This document shows positions 29,739-39,047 of a stretch of DNA of 64,000 nt, piece by piece. The DNA comes from Citrobacter enshiensis (GTDB lineage: Bacteria > Pseudomonadota > Gammaproteobacteria > Enterobacterales > Enterobacteriaceae). Position 1 is the first letter of the stretch; each line of letters begins with the position of its first letter. Location: NCBI RefSeq assembly GCF_029338175.1, contig NZ_CP119862.1:1612001-1676000 (forward strand). Direction: 5' to 3'. The position numbers were made by a program, and so were the translations under genes. The notes under the pieces were generated by a model. That model was given only the letters and a program-made list of their open reading frames with translations, was not told the origin of the DNA and searched no databases.

Positions 29739-31205
29739 TTAAATTTTTAACGTGTCGATGATGGCCTGATGCGCCCCTTGTTGCGCGATACGTTGCCAGG
29801 CGTGTTCAATCGCCTGCACAAATTGCGGATTCTGCACGAGGTCGGCTGCGAAAATTTCGCGCAATGAAAGCAAAGCGGCCACTCTTTGCGTCTCGTGACT
29901 GTTTTCAACAATGGCGCGGATCTTTTCGCTCATCGGGTCGCGAACATCAATTGGCGCGCCTGCATCATCCACCCCGCTGACATAACGCATCCAGCCAGCG
30001 ATGCCCAGCGCCAATAACGGCCAGTCAGTTTGACGCGCCAGATGCACGCGAATACCTTCCAGCATACGCTGAGGCAACTTTTGGCTACCGTCCATCGCAA
30101 TCTGCCAGGTTTGGTGTTTCAGCGCCGGGTTAGCAAAGCGTTCGAGCAGGCTGTCGGCATACTGCGCAAGATCAACATTCGTGATACGCAATGTCGGCGC
30201 CTGCTCCTGCATCATCAAACGGTATGCCGCCTCGCGAAATGCGCTGTCCTGCATGCAGTCGCTGATATGCCAGAACCCCGCCAGATAACCGAGATAGGCC
30301 AGAAACGAGTGGCTGCCATTGAGCATGCGTAATTTCATCTGTTCCCACGCCAGAACATCCGCCACCATCTGCACGCCCGCGGCTTCCCACTGCGGGCGAC
30401 CAGCGACAAAGTTGTCTTCGATTACCCACTGAATGAAGGGCTCACAACTGATTGCGCAGGGATCCGGTACGCCCAGTTCGCGGGTAATTTCTGCCAGAGA
30501 TTCGGGTGTGGCGGCAGGAACAATTCTGTCCACCATCGTACCGGGAAAACTGACCTGTTCCGCAATCCATTTTGCCAGTTCTGCAGAACGTTTTGCCGCC
30601 ATGCCCAGCACGGCGTTTTTTACTACATGGCCGTTTTCCGGGATGTTATCGCACGAAAGCACGGTAAAGGGTTTCAACCCGCGCTCACGTCTGCGATGCA
30701 GGGACTCAACGAGAATACCCGGTGCCGAGTGGGGTTCCGACGGGTTCTGCAAATCGTGGAGGATACGGGTGTTTTTTTCGTCAAGTGAACCGGTCGCCGG
30801 ATCGATGCAGTAGCCTTTTTCGGTGATCGTCAGCGAAACAATCGCCACCTGGGGTTCACAAAATTTTTCGATAATCGTGGCGAGTGAATCCAGCTTTGCG
30901 TTCAAACACTCATTAACGGCGCCGATAATAATGGCCTGGTTGCCGTGTGCGCCTTTCTCCAGCACGGTATAGAGGTGATCTTGCGCGCGCAGGTCGCTCA
31001 TCAATTGATCGCCGCTAAACAGGCTGATCTCACAGATTCCCCAGTCTCCGCCATGTGAATTCAGAACCCTGTCCGTCAGTAACGCCTGATGGGCACGGTG
31101 AAAAGCGCCAAAGCCAAAATGGACGATCCGCGTCTGCAACTGCTGGCGATCGTATTGCGGCAACAGCACATTTTCCGGAAGTCGAACGGAAGCAATAGTA
31201 GTCAT
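29739..31205 (-). CDS. yeiQ: Mannitol dehydrogenase family oxidoreductase YeiQ (UxuB-like)
   Basis: NAD-dependent polyol/uronate dehydrogenase of the family that includes fructuronate reductase UxuB. The probable reaction is D-fructuronate to D-mannonate. The start at 31205 (MTTIASVRLP) gives 488 residues, the E. coli YeiQ length; the frame opens 9 bases earlier. A Rossmann-like N-terminal part (IVHFGFGAFHRAHQA) and the family segments KMRMLNG-like KLRMLNGSHSFLAYLG are present. It is divergent from uxuA, whose product would use D-mannonate, which supports the hexuronate role by context. Confidence 0.88.
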   Translation of the reverse strand: MTTIASVRLPENVLLPQYDRQQLQTRIVHFGFGAFHRAHQALLTDRVLNSHGGDWGICEISLFSGDQLMSDLRAQDHLYTVLEKGAHGNQAIIIGAVNECLNAKLDSLATIIEKFCEPQVAIVSLTITEKGYCIDPATGSLDEKNTRILHDLQNPSEPHSAPGILVESLHRRRERGLKPFTVLSCDNIPENGHVVKNAVLGMAAKRSAELAKWIAEQVSFPGTMVDRIVPAATPESLAEITRELGVPDPCAISCEPFIQWVIEDNFVAGRPQWEAAGVQMVADVLAWEQMKLRMLNGSHSFLAYLGYLAGFWHISDCMQDSAFREAAYRLMMQEQAPTLRITNVDLAQYADSLLERFANPALKHQTWQIAMDGSQKLPQRMLEGIRVHLARQTDWPLLALGIAGWMRYVSGVDDAGAPIDVRDPMSEKIRAIVENSHETQRVAALLSLREIFAADLVQNPQFVQAIEHAWQRIAQQGAHQAIIDTLKI

Positions 31206-31268
31206 TAAGCGCACACCTGATTAACCATAAATTAACAACATCAGTGTAAAGTTATATGACAGCAAGTT

Positions 31269-31287
31269 AAATTGGTATGCCGTATTT
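31269..31287. promoter_or_regulatory. UxuR/ExuR-like operator, yeiQ side
   Basis: AAATTGGTATGCCGTATTT resembles the enterobacterial UxuR/ExuR consensus (AAATTGGTATACCAATTT). The left half matches fully and the right half only partly. It lies 64 bases upstream of yeiQ, in the shared divergent region. Confidence 0.5.
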
Positions 31288-31297
31288 ATCCGGGGAA

Positions 31298-31313
31298 TGT
31301 GAGCTGGATCAAT
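31298..31313. promoter_or_regulatory. CRP-like site in the yeiQ-uxuA region
   Basis: TGTGA-GCTGGA-TCAAT has a perfect left CRP half-site and a degenerate right half. Catabolite control would fit a hexuronate pathway. Confidence 0.4.
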
Positions 31314-31376
31314 CAAACATGGGTGCTGTATTGATCATTGGCGAGATGCATGTATGGTAGTCGTCATGCAGATAAA

Positions 31377-31396
31377 TTAATTTGGTATAACAACTT
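31377..31396. promoter_or_regulatory. UxuR/ExuR-like operator, uxuA side
   Basis: TTAATTTGGTATAACAACTT again carries the TTGGTAT half of the UxuR/ExuR consensus with an imperfect second half. It ends 13 bases before the uxuA start codon, next to the GAGGTG ribosome site, a position suited to repression. Confidence 0.5.
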
Positions 31397-31409
31397 GTGA
31401 GGTGAAGCA

Positions 31410-32600
31410 ATGGAACAAACCTGGCGTTGGTACGGACCTAACGATCCGGTATCACTTGATGATGTGCGTCAGGCTGGCGCAACGGGCGTTGTGACCGCAT
31501 TGCACCACATTCCGAATGGTGAAGTGTGGCCAGTCGAAGAAATTCAAAAGCGTCAGGCGATTCTGGCGGAAAAAGGGTTGACCTGGTCAGTGGTGGAAAG
31601 CATTCCGGTACACGAAGACATCAAAACCCACTCCGGGCAGTACCAGACGTGGATTGCAAACTATCAGCAGAGTATCCGTAACCTGGCGACGTGCGGGATT
31701 GATACCGTGTGCTACAACTTCATGCCGATCCTCGACTGGACGCGTACCGACCTTGAGTATCAGCTGCCGGACGGCTCTAAAGCGTTGCGCTTCGACCAGA
31801 TTGCCTTTGCCGCGTTTGAACTGCACATTCTGAAACGTGAAGGCGCGCAGGCCGATTACTCAGACGAAGAGCAGCGCCAGGCGCTGGCGTACTTCAACGC
31901 CATGACGGCGGCAGATATTGAGAAGCTGACGCGTAATATTATCGCCGGTTTACCGGGTGCTGAGGAAGGCTACACGCTGGACCAGTTCCGTGCGCGCCTG
32001 GCGGAATATGATGGCATCAGCAAAGACGATCTGCGTGACAATATGGCGGTATTCCTGCGCGCAATCGTACCGGTTGCGGAAGAGGCGGGTGTGCGCCTGG
32101 CTGTGCATCCGGACGATCCGCCGCGCCCAATCCTCGGTCTGCCGCGTATTGTCTCTACCATTGAGGACATGCAGTGGTTGAAAGAGACCGTCGACAGCAT
32201 TCACAACGGCTTTACGATGTGTACCGGTTCTTACGGTGTGCGTGCTGACAACGATCTGGTGAAAATGATTGAAACCTTCGGCGATCGTATTCATTTTACC
32301 CACCTGCGTTCCACGTGCCGCGAAGATAATCCGAAAACCTTCCATGAAGGTGCGCACCTGCAGGGTGACGTCGATATGGTGGCAGTGGTCACGGCGATTC
32401 TGACGGAAGAACAGCGTCGTAAGAAGGCAGGCGATTTGCGTCCCATTCCGATGCGCCCGGATCATGGCCATCAGATGCTTGACGATCTGCACAAGAAAAC
32501 CAACCCGGGTTACTCCGCGATTGGCCGTCTGAAAGGGCTGGCTGAGGTTCGTGGGGTTGAGCTGGCGTTGAAACAAACGCAGTTCCGCGATCTGCTGTAA
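31410..32600 (+). CDS. uxuA: Mannonate dehydratase UxuA
   Basis: Dehydrates D-mannonate to 2-dehydro-3-deoxy-D-gluconate (KDG) in hexuronate breakdown. The 396-residue protein is a TIM-barrel enzyme matching the UxuA family (E. coli 394), beginning [14 protein letters not shown]. Metal-ligand residues are visible in the segments [20 protein letters not shown] and RPDHGHQM. In E. coli uxuA is paired with uxuB elsewhere; here it stands opposite yeiQ, a uxuB-like gene. It ends at a terminator shared with yeiP. Confidence 0.94.
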   Translation: MEQTWRWYGPNDPVSLDDVRQAGATGVVTALHHIPNGEVWPVEEIQKRQAILAEKGLTWSVVESIPVHEDIKTHSGQYQTWIANYQQSIRNLATCGIDTVCYNFMPILDWTRTDLEYQLPDGSKALRFDQIAFAAFELHILKREGAQADYSDEEQRQALAYFNAMTAADIEKLTRNIIAGLPGAEEGYTLDQFRARLAEYDGISKDDLRDNMAVFLRAIVPVAEEAGVRLAVHPDDPPRPILGLPRIVSTIEDMQWLKETVDSIHNGFTMCTGSYGVRADNDLVKMIETFGDRIHFTHLRSTCREDNPKTFHEGAHLQGDVDMVAVVTAILTEEQRRKKAGDLRPIPMRPDHGHQMLDDLHKKTNPGYSAIGRLKGLAEVRGVELALKQTQFRDLL

Positions 32601-32609
32601 ATCAACAAT

Positions 32610-32646
32610 AAAAAAGGGACGGTGCTGAATGCGCCGTCCCTTTTTT
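32610..32646. terminator. Bidirectional terminator between uxuA and yeiP
   Basis: Arms AAAAAAGGGACGG and CCGTCCCTTTTTT surround a 10-base loop. The A-run and T-run suit termination of both the uxuA transcript and the convergent yeiP transcript. Confidence 0.9.
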
Positions 32647-32666
32647 GCATTTATGGTGCTGCTGAC

Positions 32667-33239
32667 TCAGTCAGCACGGCCCATATAGCGGCGTTCTTCA
32701 ATATGGATGCGGATTTTTTCTCCGGCGCTCAGGTATTCAGGAACCAGAATCACCAGACCCGTGCTCAGCGTCGCCGGCTTGTTGCGGGCACTTGCTGAAG
32801 CGCCTTTAATGCCAGGTGATGTTTCAACAATTTCCAGATCAACCGTCTGCGGCAGTTCAAGCGCCAGCAGTTGTCCATCCCAGGTCAGAACCTGCATATC
32901 AGGCATGCCGCCTTCCGGGACGAACAGCAGTTCTTCTTCAATCTGATCTTTGGTGAAGGTATACGGGGTATAGTCTTCTTTATCCATAAACACGTATTCG
33001 TTGCCATCGACGTAGGAGAAATCAACGCCGCGACGGCTCAGGGTCACGGTATCCACGATGTCGTCGCCCTTGAAACGTTCTTCGACTTTCAAGCCAGTAC
33101 GCACATCGGAAAAACGCATCTTGTACAGTGTTGCAGCACCGCGGGCGGAAGGGGACTGAATATCAATATCTTTTACAATCAGCAGCTTGCCATTGTAATT
33201 CAGTACCATACCTTTTTTAATTTCGTTCGCTCTTGGCAT
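32667..33239 (-). CDS. yeiP: Elongation factor P-like protein YeiP (EfpL)
   Basis: Paralogue of elongation factor P that helps ribosomes past polyproline and some other stalling motifs. The 190-residue protein has the three EF-P domains. At the tip of domain I the loop is SPSARG with Arg33 where EF-P carries a modified lysine or arginine, typical of the YeiP/EfpL subfamily and distinguishing it from Efp. Monocistronic, divergent from yeiW. Confidence 0.94.
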   Translation of the reverse strand: MPRANEIKKGMVLNYNGKLLIVKDIDIQSPSARGAATLYKMRFSDVRTGLKVEERFKGDDIVDTVTLSRRGVDFSYVDGNEYVFMDKEDYTPYTFTKDQIEEELLFVPEGGMPDMQVLTWDGQLLALELPQTVDLEIVETSPGIKGASASARNKPATLSTGLVILVPEYLSAGEKIRIHIEERRYMGRAD

Positions 33240-33392
33240 CGAAAAAATCCTGTTGTAAAGAATGTCAAAAATATCGCGTCAAACTACTCGCGCCCGGTCA
33301 TTCAGGCAAGCGGAATTCACACTTTTGCTGGTGCAAAAAAGGTGATACTGTTCGCTGCCTTCGATCCGGTGGTCAATAAAAGAGAAAACAGT

Positions 33393-33647
33393 ATGGAATG
33401 CCGTCCGGATTGCGGAGCCTGTTGCACGGCCCCTTCGATTTCCAGCCCCATCCCAGGCATGCCAGACGGCAAGCCAGCGAACACTCCCTGTATTCAGCTT
33501 GACGACCGTCTGCGCTGTAAGATTTTTGCTTCTCCGCTGCGCCCCAAAGTCTGCGCGGGATTACAACCCAGTGCAGAAATGTGCGGGCAGTCAGCGCAGC
33601 AGGCGATGACGTTTCTGATCACGCTGGAAGCGCTTACGGCGCCTTAA
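33393..33647 (+). CDS. yeiW: Cysteine-rich protein YeiW (YkgJ-type zinc/iron-chelating family)
   Basis: An 84-residue protein of unknown function. It has a cysteine pattern near the N-terminus (C-x3-CGACC, residues 3-11) and further cysteines at CIQL, RCKIF, VCAGL and MCGQ, as in the YkgJ-type metal-binding families. The ATG at 33393 gives the E. coli YeiW length; the much longer open frame upstream is antisense to yeiP. Its stop overlaps the end of convergent setB by 4 bases. Confidence 0.9.
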   Translation: MECRPDCGACCTAPSISSPIPGMPDGKPANTPCIQLDDRLRCKIFASPLRPKVCAGLQPSAEMCGQSAQQAMTFLITLEALTAP

Positions 33648-34825
33648 ACATCTTTAATGCGCATCAGGCAGCCCATTGTGCCGACGATCATCACCAGGGC
33701 GAACCAAAATACGGAATGAAAACTCCAGAGTTCTGCCGCAATGCCCGCCAGAGAACCGGCAATAATCCAGCCGACACGAATCGTATTGGTGTAGAGCGTG
33801 GTGGCTGATCCTGCCTGTCCCGGCATTAAATCCTGAAAATAGAGCATGCCGATCCCACCCAGTATCCCGATGTAAATGGCGTTCAGCAATTGCAAGCCGA
33901 GCAACACCGCAGGGGAGTGCGCCAGCAACATCCCCGCGTAAAAGCAGAACCCGGCAACGATAGCAATGCGCATCAGCAGACGTTTACCCAGTCGTTTCGC
34001 GAAATATCCCGCAATCAGCATCGTCGGGATTTCTAACCCCGCCGCCGTGCCCATCATGATGCCTGCCAGCTTCTCAGGCAGATGCAATTCGTTGATGATA
34101 AACAGCGGCATATTAATGATATAGAGACTGTTGGTGCCCCACATTAATGTGCAAATAATAAAGAGCAGCAACGTATCGCGACGATTACGGCGGGGGGCTT
34201 GCAGGGTGCCGGTCGTCAGGGGCGCCTCTTTGGGCATGGAAGGTAAAAACAGCCATACCATCACGCCGCAGACAATAAACGCTACCGCCGCGCTCAGGTA
34301 CATGACAGTGAAGCTAAATCCCATCGCCAGCGCATAGGCCAGCGGCGGACCTATCACCCATGCCAGCGACACCTGCGCGCGTAATATGGAGCTGAACATC
34401 ACGGCTTCACGGCCGGTCCTGTCGGCATGTTCACGGGCGAGAGCGAACATTTGCGGGTTGGCGGTCGAACCAAAACTGCTGAGGAAAACGCCGACAAACA
34501 GCAGAATAAAGTAGTTGCGGTTCCAGGCGAACAACACACAAGCCAGCATCCCCAGTGCGCAGCAAAAAACGATCAGACTTTTGCGATCGCCTTTCTTATC
34601 CGAACGCCCCGCCAGAAACTGACTGACCAGAATGCCGATCACCGCACTCCCGGTAAAAAAGAAACCAACCATTGCCGGACGGGCATGAACTTCTTCAGTC
34701 AGAAAGAGGCTGAGCGTCGGCGTCTGTAACGCACCGGCAATACCGGTGAGAAAAGCGACGAACAGAAACGCCCACGACGTCAGATCAAACGTTTTTGGTG
34801 TGGCGGCAACGGGGGTGTTATGCAT
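33644..34825 (-). CDS. setB: Sugar efflux transporter SetB
   Basis: Major facilitator of the SET family; exports sugars such as lactose and glucose, and in E. coli has also been linked to chromosome segregation. The 393-residue protein has about 12 membrane segments and the [10 protein letters not shown] cytoplasmic loop between segments 2 and 3. It begins [17 protein letters not shown]. Divergent from the fru operon. Confidence 0.93.
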   Translation of the reverse strand: MHNTPVAATPKTFDLTSWAFLFVAFLTGIAGALQTPTLSLFLTEEVHARPAMVGFFFTGSAVIGILVSQFLAGRSDKKGDRKSLIVFCCALGMLACVLFAWNRNYFILLFVGVFLSSFGSTANPQMFALAREHADRTGREAVMFSSILRAQVSLAWVIGPPLAYALAMGFSFTVMYLSAAVAFIVCGVMVWLFLPSMPKEAPLTTGTLQAPRRNRRDTLLLFIICTLMWGTNSLYIINMPLFIINELHLPEKLAGIMMGTAAGLEIPTMLIAGYFAKRLGKRLLMRIAIVAGFCFYAGMLLAHSPAVLLGLQLLNAIYIGILGGIGMLYFQDLMPGQAGSATTLYTNTIRVGWIIAGSLAGIAAELWSFHSVFWFALVMIVGTMGCLMRIKDV

Positions 34826-35094
34826 GTTTTTATATCAATAATGTGAAGAGACGCGGAGTTTACGCTGCTCGTTAAAAAATAAACAGATACCTAAATCAAA
34901 ATCGCCACGAAAAATCAAAATGGCATTTCACTCTTTTTATGCCTGGTGCTGACGTTGCTGAAATTGTGCCGTTGCTGCGAGGCTTTGCGTCAGCAATGCG
35001 TGTAACAAGGATAAAGAAATGTGGTTTATATCTAACTTTCATCATCAAAAGCGTAACTTTACTTGCGTGCTGAAGCAGAAAGAGCAAGACTAAT

Positions 35095-35106
35095 TGAAAC
35101 GTTTCA
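35095..35106. promoter_or_regulatory. Cra (FruR) operator O1 of fruBKA
   Basis: TGAAACGTTTCA is a perfect palindrome and a full match to the Cra consensus TGAAWCGWTTCA, 89 bases before the fruB start. Confidence 0.85.
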
Positions 35107-35161
35107 GCGCTGTCTTGTTATTCGTGATAAACCAGATCAGCGTCTTTTTTCTCATAATGGC

Positions 35162-35173
35162 TGAATCGTTTCA
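35162..35173. promoter_or_regulatory. Cra (FruR) operator O2 of fruBKA
   Basis: TGAATCGTTTCA matches the Cra consensus and lies in a longer inverted repeat (GCTGAA to TTCAGC). It is 22 bases before the fruB start, near the AGGAGAGGAG ribosome site. Two Cra sites upstream of fruB is the known E. coli arrangement: repression is lifted by fructose 1-phosphate. Confidence 0.85.
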
Positions 35174-35194
35174 ATTCAGCAGGAGAGGAGAACT

Positions 35195-36325
35195 ATGTTC
35201 CAGTTATCTGTTCAGGATATTCATCCGGGCGAGCAGGCCGGAAACAAAGAAGAGGCCATTCGTCAGGTTGCTGCCGCATTAGTGCAGGCGGGCAATGTGG
35301 CGGAGGGTTACGTTGCTGGCATGCTGGCGCGTGAGCAACAGACATCCACCTTCCTCGGTAATGGGATCGCCATTCCGCACGGCACCACGGATACACGCGA
35401 TCAGGTGTTGAAAACCGGTGTTCAGGTGTTTCAGTTTCCGCAGGGCGTGACCTGGGGAGAAGGGCAGGTCGCTTATGTGGCGATTGGCATTGCCGCCAGC
35501 TCCGATGAACATCTCGGGTTACTGCGCCAACTGACGCACGTGCTAAGTGATGATTCCGTGGCTGAACAGCTGAAATCAGCCACGACGGCTGACGAGCTGC
35601 GCGCATTGCTGATGGGAGAAAAGCAGAGTGAACAGCTGAAGCTTGATAACGAAACCCTGATGCTGGACGTCGAGGCCCGCGATCTGCTGACGCTGCAGGC
35701 GCTCAATGCGGCGCGTCTGAAAGAAGCAGGGGCAGTGGACGCGGCATTTGTCGCGAACACGATCAACGAGCACCCCATGAACCTGGGTCAGGGGATCTGG
35801 CTGAATGACAGCGCGACAGGCAATGTGCGTAGCGCTATCGCCATCAGCCGTGCCACCCGCGAATTTGACGTGCAGGGCGAATCGGCTGCCATGCTGGTGA
35901 CTGTCGCGATGAACGACGATCAGCCTGTCGCGGTTCTTAAGCGCCTTGGCGATCTGTTGCTGGACAACAAAGCTGACCGATTGCTGAAAGCGGACGCCGC
36001 AACAATGCTGGCGCTGCTGACCAGCGATGAAGCATTGACTGATGATGTGCTGAACGCGGAGTTTGTCGTGCGCAATGAGCACGGCTTACATGCCCGCCCT
36101 GGCACCCTGTTAGTCAATACCATTAAACAATTTAACAGTGAAATTACCGTGACAAATCTTGATGGAACCGGAAAACCGGCGAATGGACGCAGTTTGATGA
36201 AAGTGGTTGCGTTAGGTGTGAAAAAAGGCCACCGCCTGCGTTTTACCGCCCAGGGGGCTGATGCTGAACAGGCGCTGAAAGCGATTGGCGATGCCATCGC
36301 GGCAGGTCTTGGGGAGGGCGCATAA
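35195..36325 (+). CDS. fruB: Fructose PTS diphosphoryl transfer protein FruB (IIA-M-FPr)
   Basis: Carries phosphate from enzyme I to FruA. The 376-residue protein has an EIIA(Fru) domain with phospho-His62 (IAIPHGTT), a middle linker domain, and a C-terminal HPr-like FPr domain with His299 ([10 protein letters not shown]). Both active histidines are in the expected places. It overlaps fruK by 1 base and is controlled by the two Cra operators upstream. Confidence 0.97.
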   Translation: MFQLSVQDIHPGEQAGNKEEAIRQVAAALVQAGNVAEGYVAGMLAREQQTSTFLGNGIAIPHGTTDTRDQVLKTGVQVFQFPQGVTWGEGQVAYVAIGIAASSDEHLGLLRQLTHVLSDDSVAEQLKSATTADELRALLMGEKQSEQLKLDNETLMLDVEARDLLTLQALNAARLKEAGAVDAAFVANTINEHPMNLGQGIWLNDSATGNVRSAIAISRATREFDVQGESAAMLVTVAMNDDQPVAVLKRLGDLLLDNKADRLLKADAATMLALLTSDEALTDDVLNAEFVVRNEHGLHARPGTLLVNTIKQFNSEITVTNLDGTGKPANGRSLMKVVALGVKKGHRLRFTAQGADAEQALKAIGDAIAAGLGEGA

Positions 36326-37263
36326 TGAGCAGACGTGTTGCTACCATCACCCTGAATCCGGCGTATGACCTGGTGGGTTTTTGCCCGGAAATTGAGCGGG
36401 GCGAAGTGAACCTTGTGAAGACCACTGGCCTGCATGCGGCAGGTAAAGGCATCAATGTCGCCAAGGTATTGAAGGATTTAGGTATCGATGTCACGGTCGG
36501 CGGTTTCCTCGGCAAAGATAACCAGGACGGCTTTCAGCAATTGTTCAGCGAACTGGGAATTGCCAACCGTTTCCAGGTGGTGCAGGGCCGAACCCGCATT
36601 AACGTCAAGTTGACCGAGAAAGACGGTGAAGTGACCGATTTCAACTTCTCCGGTTTTGAAGTGACACCAACGGACTGGGAACGTTTCGTTAATGATTCGC
36701 TAAGCTGGTTGGGTCAGTTCGACATGGTTTGCGTCAGCGGCAGCCTGCCATCCGGCGTCAGCCCTGAGGCATTCACTGACTGGATGACTCGCCTGCGTAG
36801 TCAGTGTCCATGCATTATCTTTGATAGTAGTCGTGAAGCATTAGTCGCCGGGCTGAAAGCGGCACCCTGGTTGGTAAAACCTAACCGCCGTGAGCTGGAG
36901 ATTTGGGCTGGCCGTAAGCTGCCAGAAATGAAAGATGTTATCGAGGCCGCACACGCCCTGCGCGAACAGGGGATCGCCCACGTGGTGATTTCGCTGGGGG
37001 CAGAAGGGGCGTTGTGGGTAAATGCGTCAGGTGAGTGGATCGCCAAACCGCCGTCTGTTGAGGTGGTGAGTACCGTTGGCGCGGGGGATTCGATGGTTGG
37101 TGGTCTGATTTATGGCCTGCTGATGCGCGAGTCCAGTGAACATACGTTGCGTCTGGCGACAGCGGTTGCAGCACTGGCCGTAAGCCAAAGCAATGTGGGC
37201 ATCACCGATCGTCCTCAGTTGGCCGCAATGATGGCGAGGGTCGACTTACAACCGTTTAACTGA
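36325..37263 (+). CDS. fruK: 1-phosphofructokinase FruK
   Basis: Phosphorylates fructose 1-phosphate to fructose 1,6-bisphosphate; removal of fructose 1-phosphate also resets Cra. The 312-residue PfkB-family protein has the N-terminal GKGINVAKVL glycine motif and the C-terminal catalytic motif VGAGDSMVGG. The gene overlaps fruB by 1 base and precedes fruA by 16. Confidence 0.97.
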   Translation: MSRRVATITLNPAYDLVGFCPEIERGEVNLVKTTGLHAAGKGINVAKVLKDLGIDVTVGGFLGKDNQDGFQQLFSELGIANRFQVVQGRTRINVKLTEKDGEVTDFNFSGFEVTPTDWERFVNDSLSWLGQFDMVCVSGSLPSGVSPEAFTDWMTRLRSQCPCIIFDSSREALVAGLKAAPWLVKPNRRELEIWAGRKLPEMKDVIEAAHALREQGIAHVVISLGAEGALWVNASGEWIAKPPSVEVVSTVGAGDSMVGGLIYGLLMRESSEHTLRLATAVAALAVSQSNVGITDRPQLAAMMARVDLQPFN

Positions 37264-37279
37264 CGGCAGGAGAGGCATA

Positions 37280-38971
37280 ATGAAAACGCTGCTGATTATT
37301 GACGCTAATCTTGGCCAGGCTCGCGCTTATATGGCGAAAACCCTGCTCGGAGCGGCGGCGCGTAAAGCAAAACTGGAAATTATCGACAATCCGAATGATG
37401 CCGAACTGGCGATCGTCTTAGGAGCAACCGTTCCAAATGACAGTGCGCTGAACGGTAAAAAAGTCTGGCTGGGTGATATCGCACGCGCTGTCGCCCATCC
37501 GGAACTGTTTTTGAGCGAAGCAAAAGGTCATGCTAAACCGTACAGCGCGCCGGTAGCGGCGGCTCCTGCGGTTGCTGCCAGCGGTCCGAAACGGGTTGTG
37601 GCGGTGACTGCGTGCCCAACAGGCGTCGCCCATACGTTTATGGCGGCAGAAGCCATTGAAACCGAAGCGAAAAAACGTGGATGGTGGGTGAAAGTTGAAA
37701 CCCGTGGTTCTGTTGGCGCTGGCAATGCGATCACCCCGGAAGAGGTGGCGCAAGCGGATCTGGTGATCGTGGCGGCGGATATTGAAGTTGACCTTGCCAA
37801 GTTTGCGGGAAAACCGATGTACCGTACGTCGACCGGTCTGGCGCTGAAAAAAACAGTGCAGGAACTGGATAAAGCGGTCGTTGAGGCCGTGCCGTATCAG
37901 CCCGCAGGCAACACTCAGGCGGCAGGAACGGAAGGCAAGAAAGAGGGAGCGGGGGCGTATCGTCACCTGCTGACTGGCGTGTCTTATATGCTACCGATGG
38001 TTGTTGCGGGGGGATTGTGCATTGCGTTGTCCTTCGCATTTGGCATCGAGGCATTTAAAGAACAGGGGACGCTGGCGGCGGCGCTGATGCAGATTGGCGG
38101 CGGTTCGGCCTTCGCGCTGATGGTGCCGGTTCTCGCCGGGTACATCGCCTTCTCAATTGCGGATCGCCCGGGTCTGACGCCAGGCCTTATCGGCGGTATG
38201 CTGGCAGTGAGCACCGGTTCCGGCTTTATTGGCGGGATCATTGCTGGCTTCCTGGCAGGTTATATTGCGAAGTTGATTAGCACCAGGTTGAAACTTCCGC
38301 AGAGCATGGAAGCGCTGAAACCTATCCTGATCATTCCATTAGTTTCCAGTCTGGTGGTCGGTCTGGCGATGATTTACCTCATCGGTAAACCCGTTGCCGG
38401 TATTCTGGAAGGGTTAACACACTGGCTGCAAACGATGGGGACGGCGAACGCGGTGCTGCTGGGTGCTATCCTGGGTGGCATGATGTGTACCGATATGGGC
38501 GGTCCGGTCAATAAGGCGGCCTATGCGTTTGGCGTTGGCCTGCTCAGTACGCAAACCTATGCGCCGATGGCGGCGATTATGGCGGCAGGGATGGTTCCAC
38601 CGCTGGCGTTGGGACTGGCGACGCTGGTTGCGCGGAGTAAGTTCGATATGGCGCAGCGTGAAGGGGGAAAAGCCGCGTTAGTGTTGGGGCTGTGCTTCAT
38701 CACTGAAGGTGCGATTCCCTTCGCCGCCCGCGATCCGATGCGTGTTCTGCCATGCTGTATCGTCGGCGGTGCATTGACTGGTGCTATCTCTATGGCGGTA
38801 GGCGCGAAACTGATGGCACCGCACGGCGGCCTGTTTGTTCTGCTGATTCCTGGGGCGATTACGCCGGTGCTGGGATACCTGATGGCTATCGTTGCCGGTA
38901 CGCTGGTGGCAGGTCTGGGATATGCTTTCCTGAAGCGCCCGGAAACAGAGGCTGTCGCAAAAGCCGCCTGA
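37280..38971 (+). CDS. fruA: Fructose PTS permease FruA (IIB'-IIB-IIC)
   Basis: Membrane permease that imports fructose as fructose 1-phosphate. The 563-residue protein has a degenerate IIB' domain, an active IIB domain with phospho-Cys112 (VTACPTGVAHT), a short Ala/Gly-rich linker, and a IIC membrane domain (about residues 230-555) with the GGPVNKAAYAF and FITEGAIPF segments. Length equals E. coli FruA. A strong terminator follows. Confidence 0.97.
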   Translation: MKTLLIIDANLGQARAYMAKTLLGAAARKAKLEIIDNPNDAELAIVLGATVPNDSALNGKKVWLGDIARAVAHPELFLSEAKGHAKPYSAPVAAAPAVAASGPKRVVAVTACPTGVAHTFMAAEAIETEAKKRGWWVKVETRGSVGAGNAITPEEVAQADLVIVAADIEVDLAKFAGKPMYRTSTGLALKKTVQELDKAVVEAVPYQPAGNTQAAGTEGKKEGAGAYRHLLTGVSYMLPMVVAGGLCIALSFAFGIEAFKEQGTLAAALMQIGGGSAFALMVPVLAGYIAFSIADRPGLTPGLIGGMLAVSTGSGFIGGIIAGFLAGYIAKLISTRLKLPQSMEALKPILIIPLVSSLVVGLAMIYLIGKPVAGILEGLTHWLQTMGTANAVLLGAILGGMMCTDMGGPVNKAAYAFGVGLLSTQTYAPMAAIMAAGMVPPLALGLATLVARSKFDMAQREGGKAALVLGLCFITEGAIPFAARDPMRVLPCCIVGGALTGAISMAVGAKLMAPHGGLFVLLIPGAITPVLGYLMAIVAGTLVAGLGYAFLKRPETEAVAKAA

Positions 38972-38994
38972 TTTCCTTCGCATAACACTCGCAT

Positions 38995-39025
38995 AAAAAG
39001 GGCAGAGATTTCTCTGCCCTTTTTT
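38995..39025. terminator. Bidirectional terminator between fruA and nfo
   Basis: Arms GGGCAGAGA and TCTCTGCCC with a 2-base loop, A-run left and T-run right; it serves convergent fruA and nfo. Confidence 0.9.
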
Positions 39026-39047
39026 GTGATTTATCACCTGATGATGA

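Larger units (their letters stand above)
34826..35194. other. Regulatory gap of 369 bases between setB and fruB
   Basis: Contains the divergent promoters of setB and fruBKA. The right-hand third has two Cra operators, listed separately. The rest is AT-rich, and I see no gene in it; short open frames here lack ribosome sites. Confidence 0.6.

Noticed and set aside
31950..32576. 208-codon minus-strand frame opposite uxuA
   Set aside because: Fully inside uxuA, which is a clear enzyme; no ribosome site or domain.
32871..33392. Long plus-strand frame leading into yeiW
   Set aside because: This part is antisense to yeiP; yeiW starts at 33393 with its family N-terminus.
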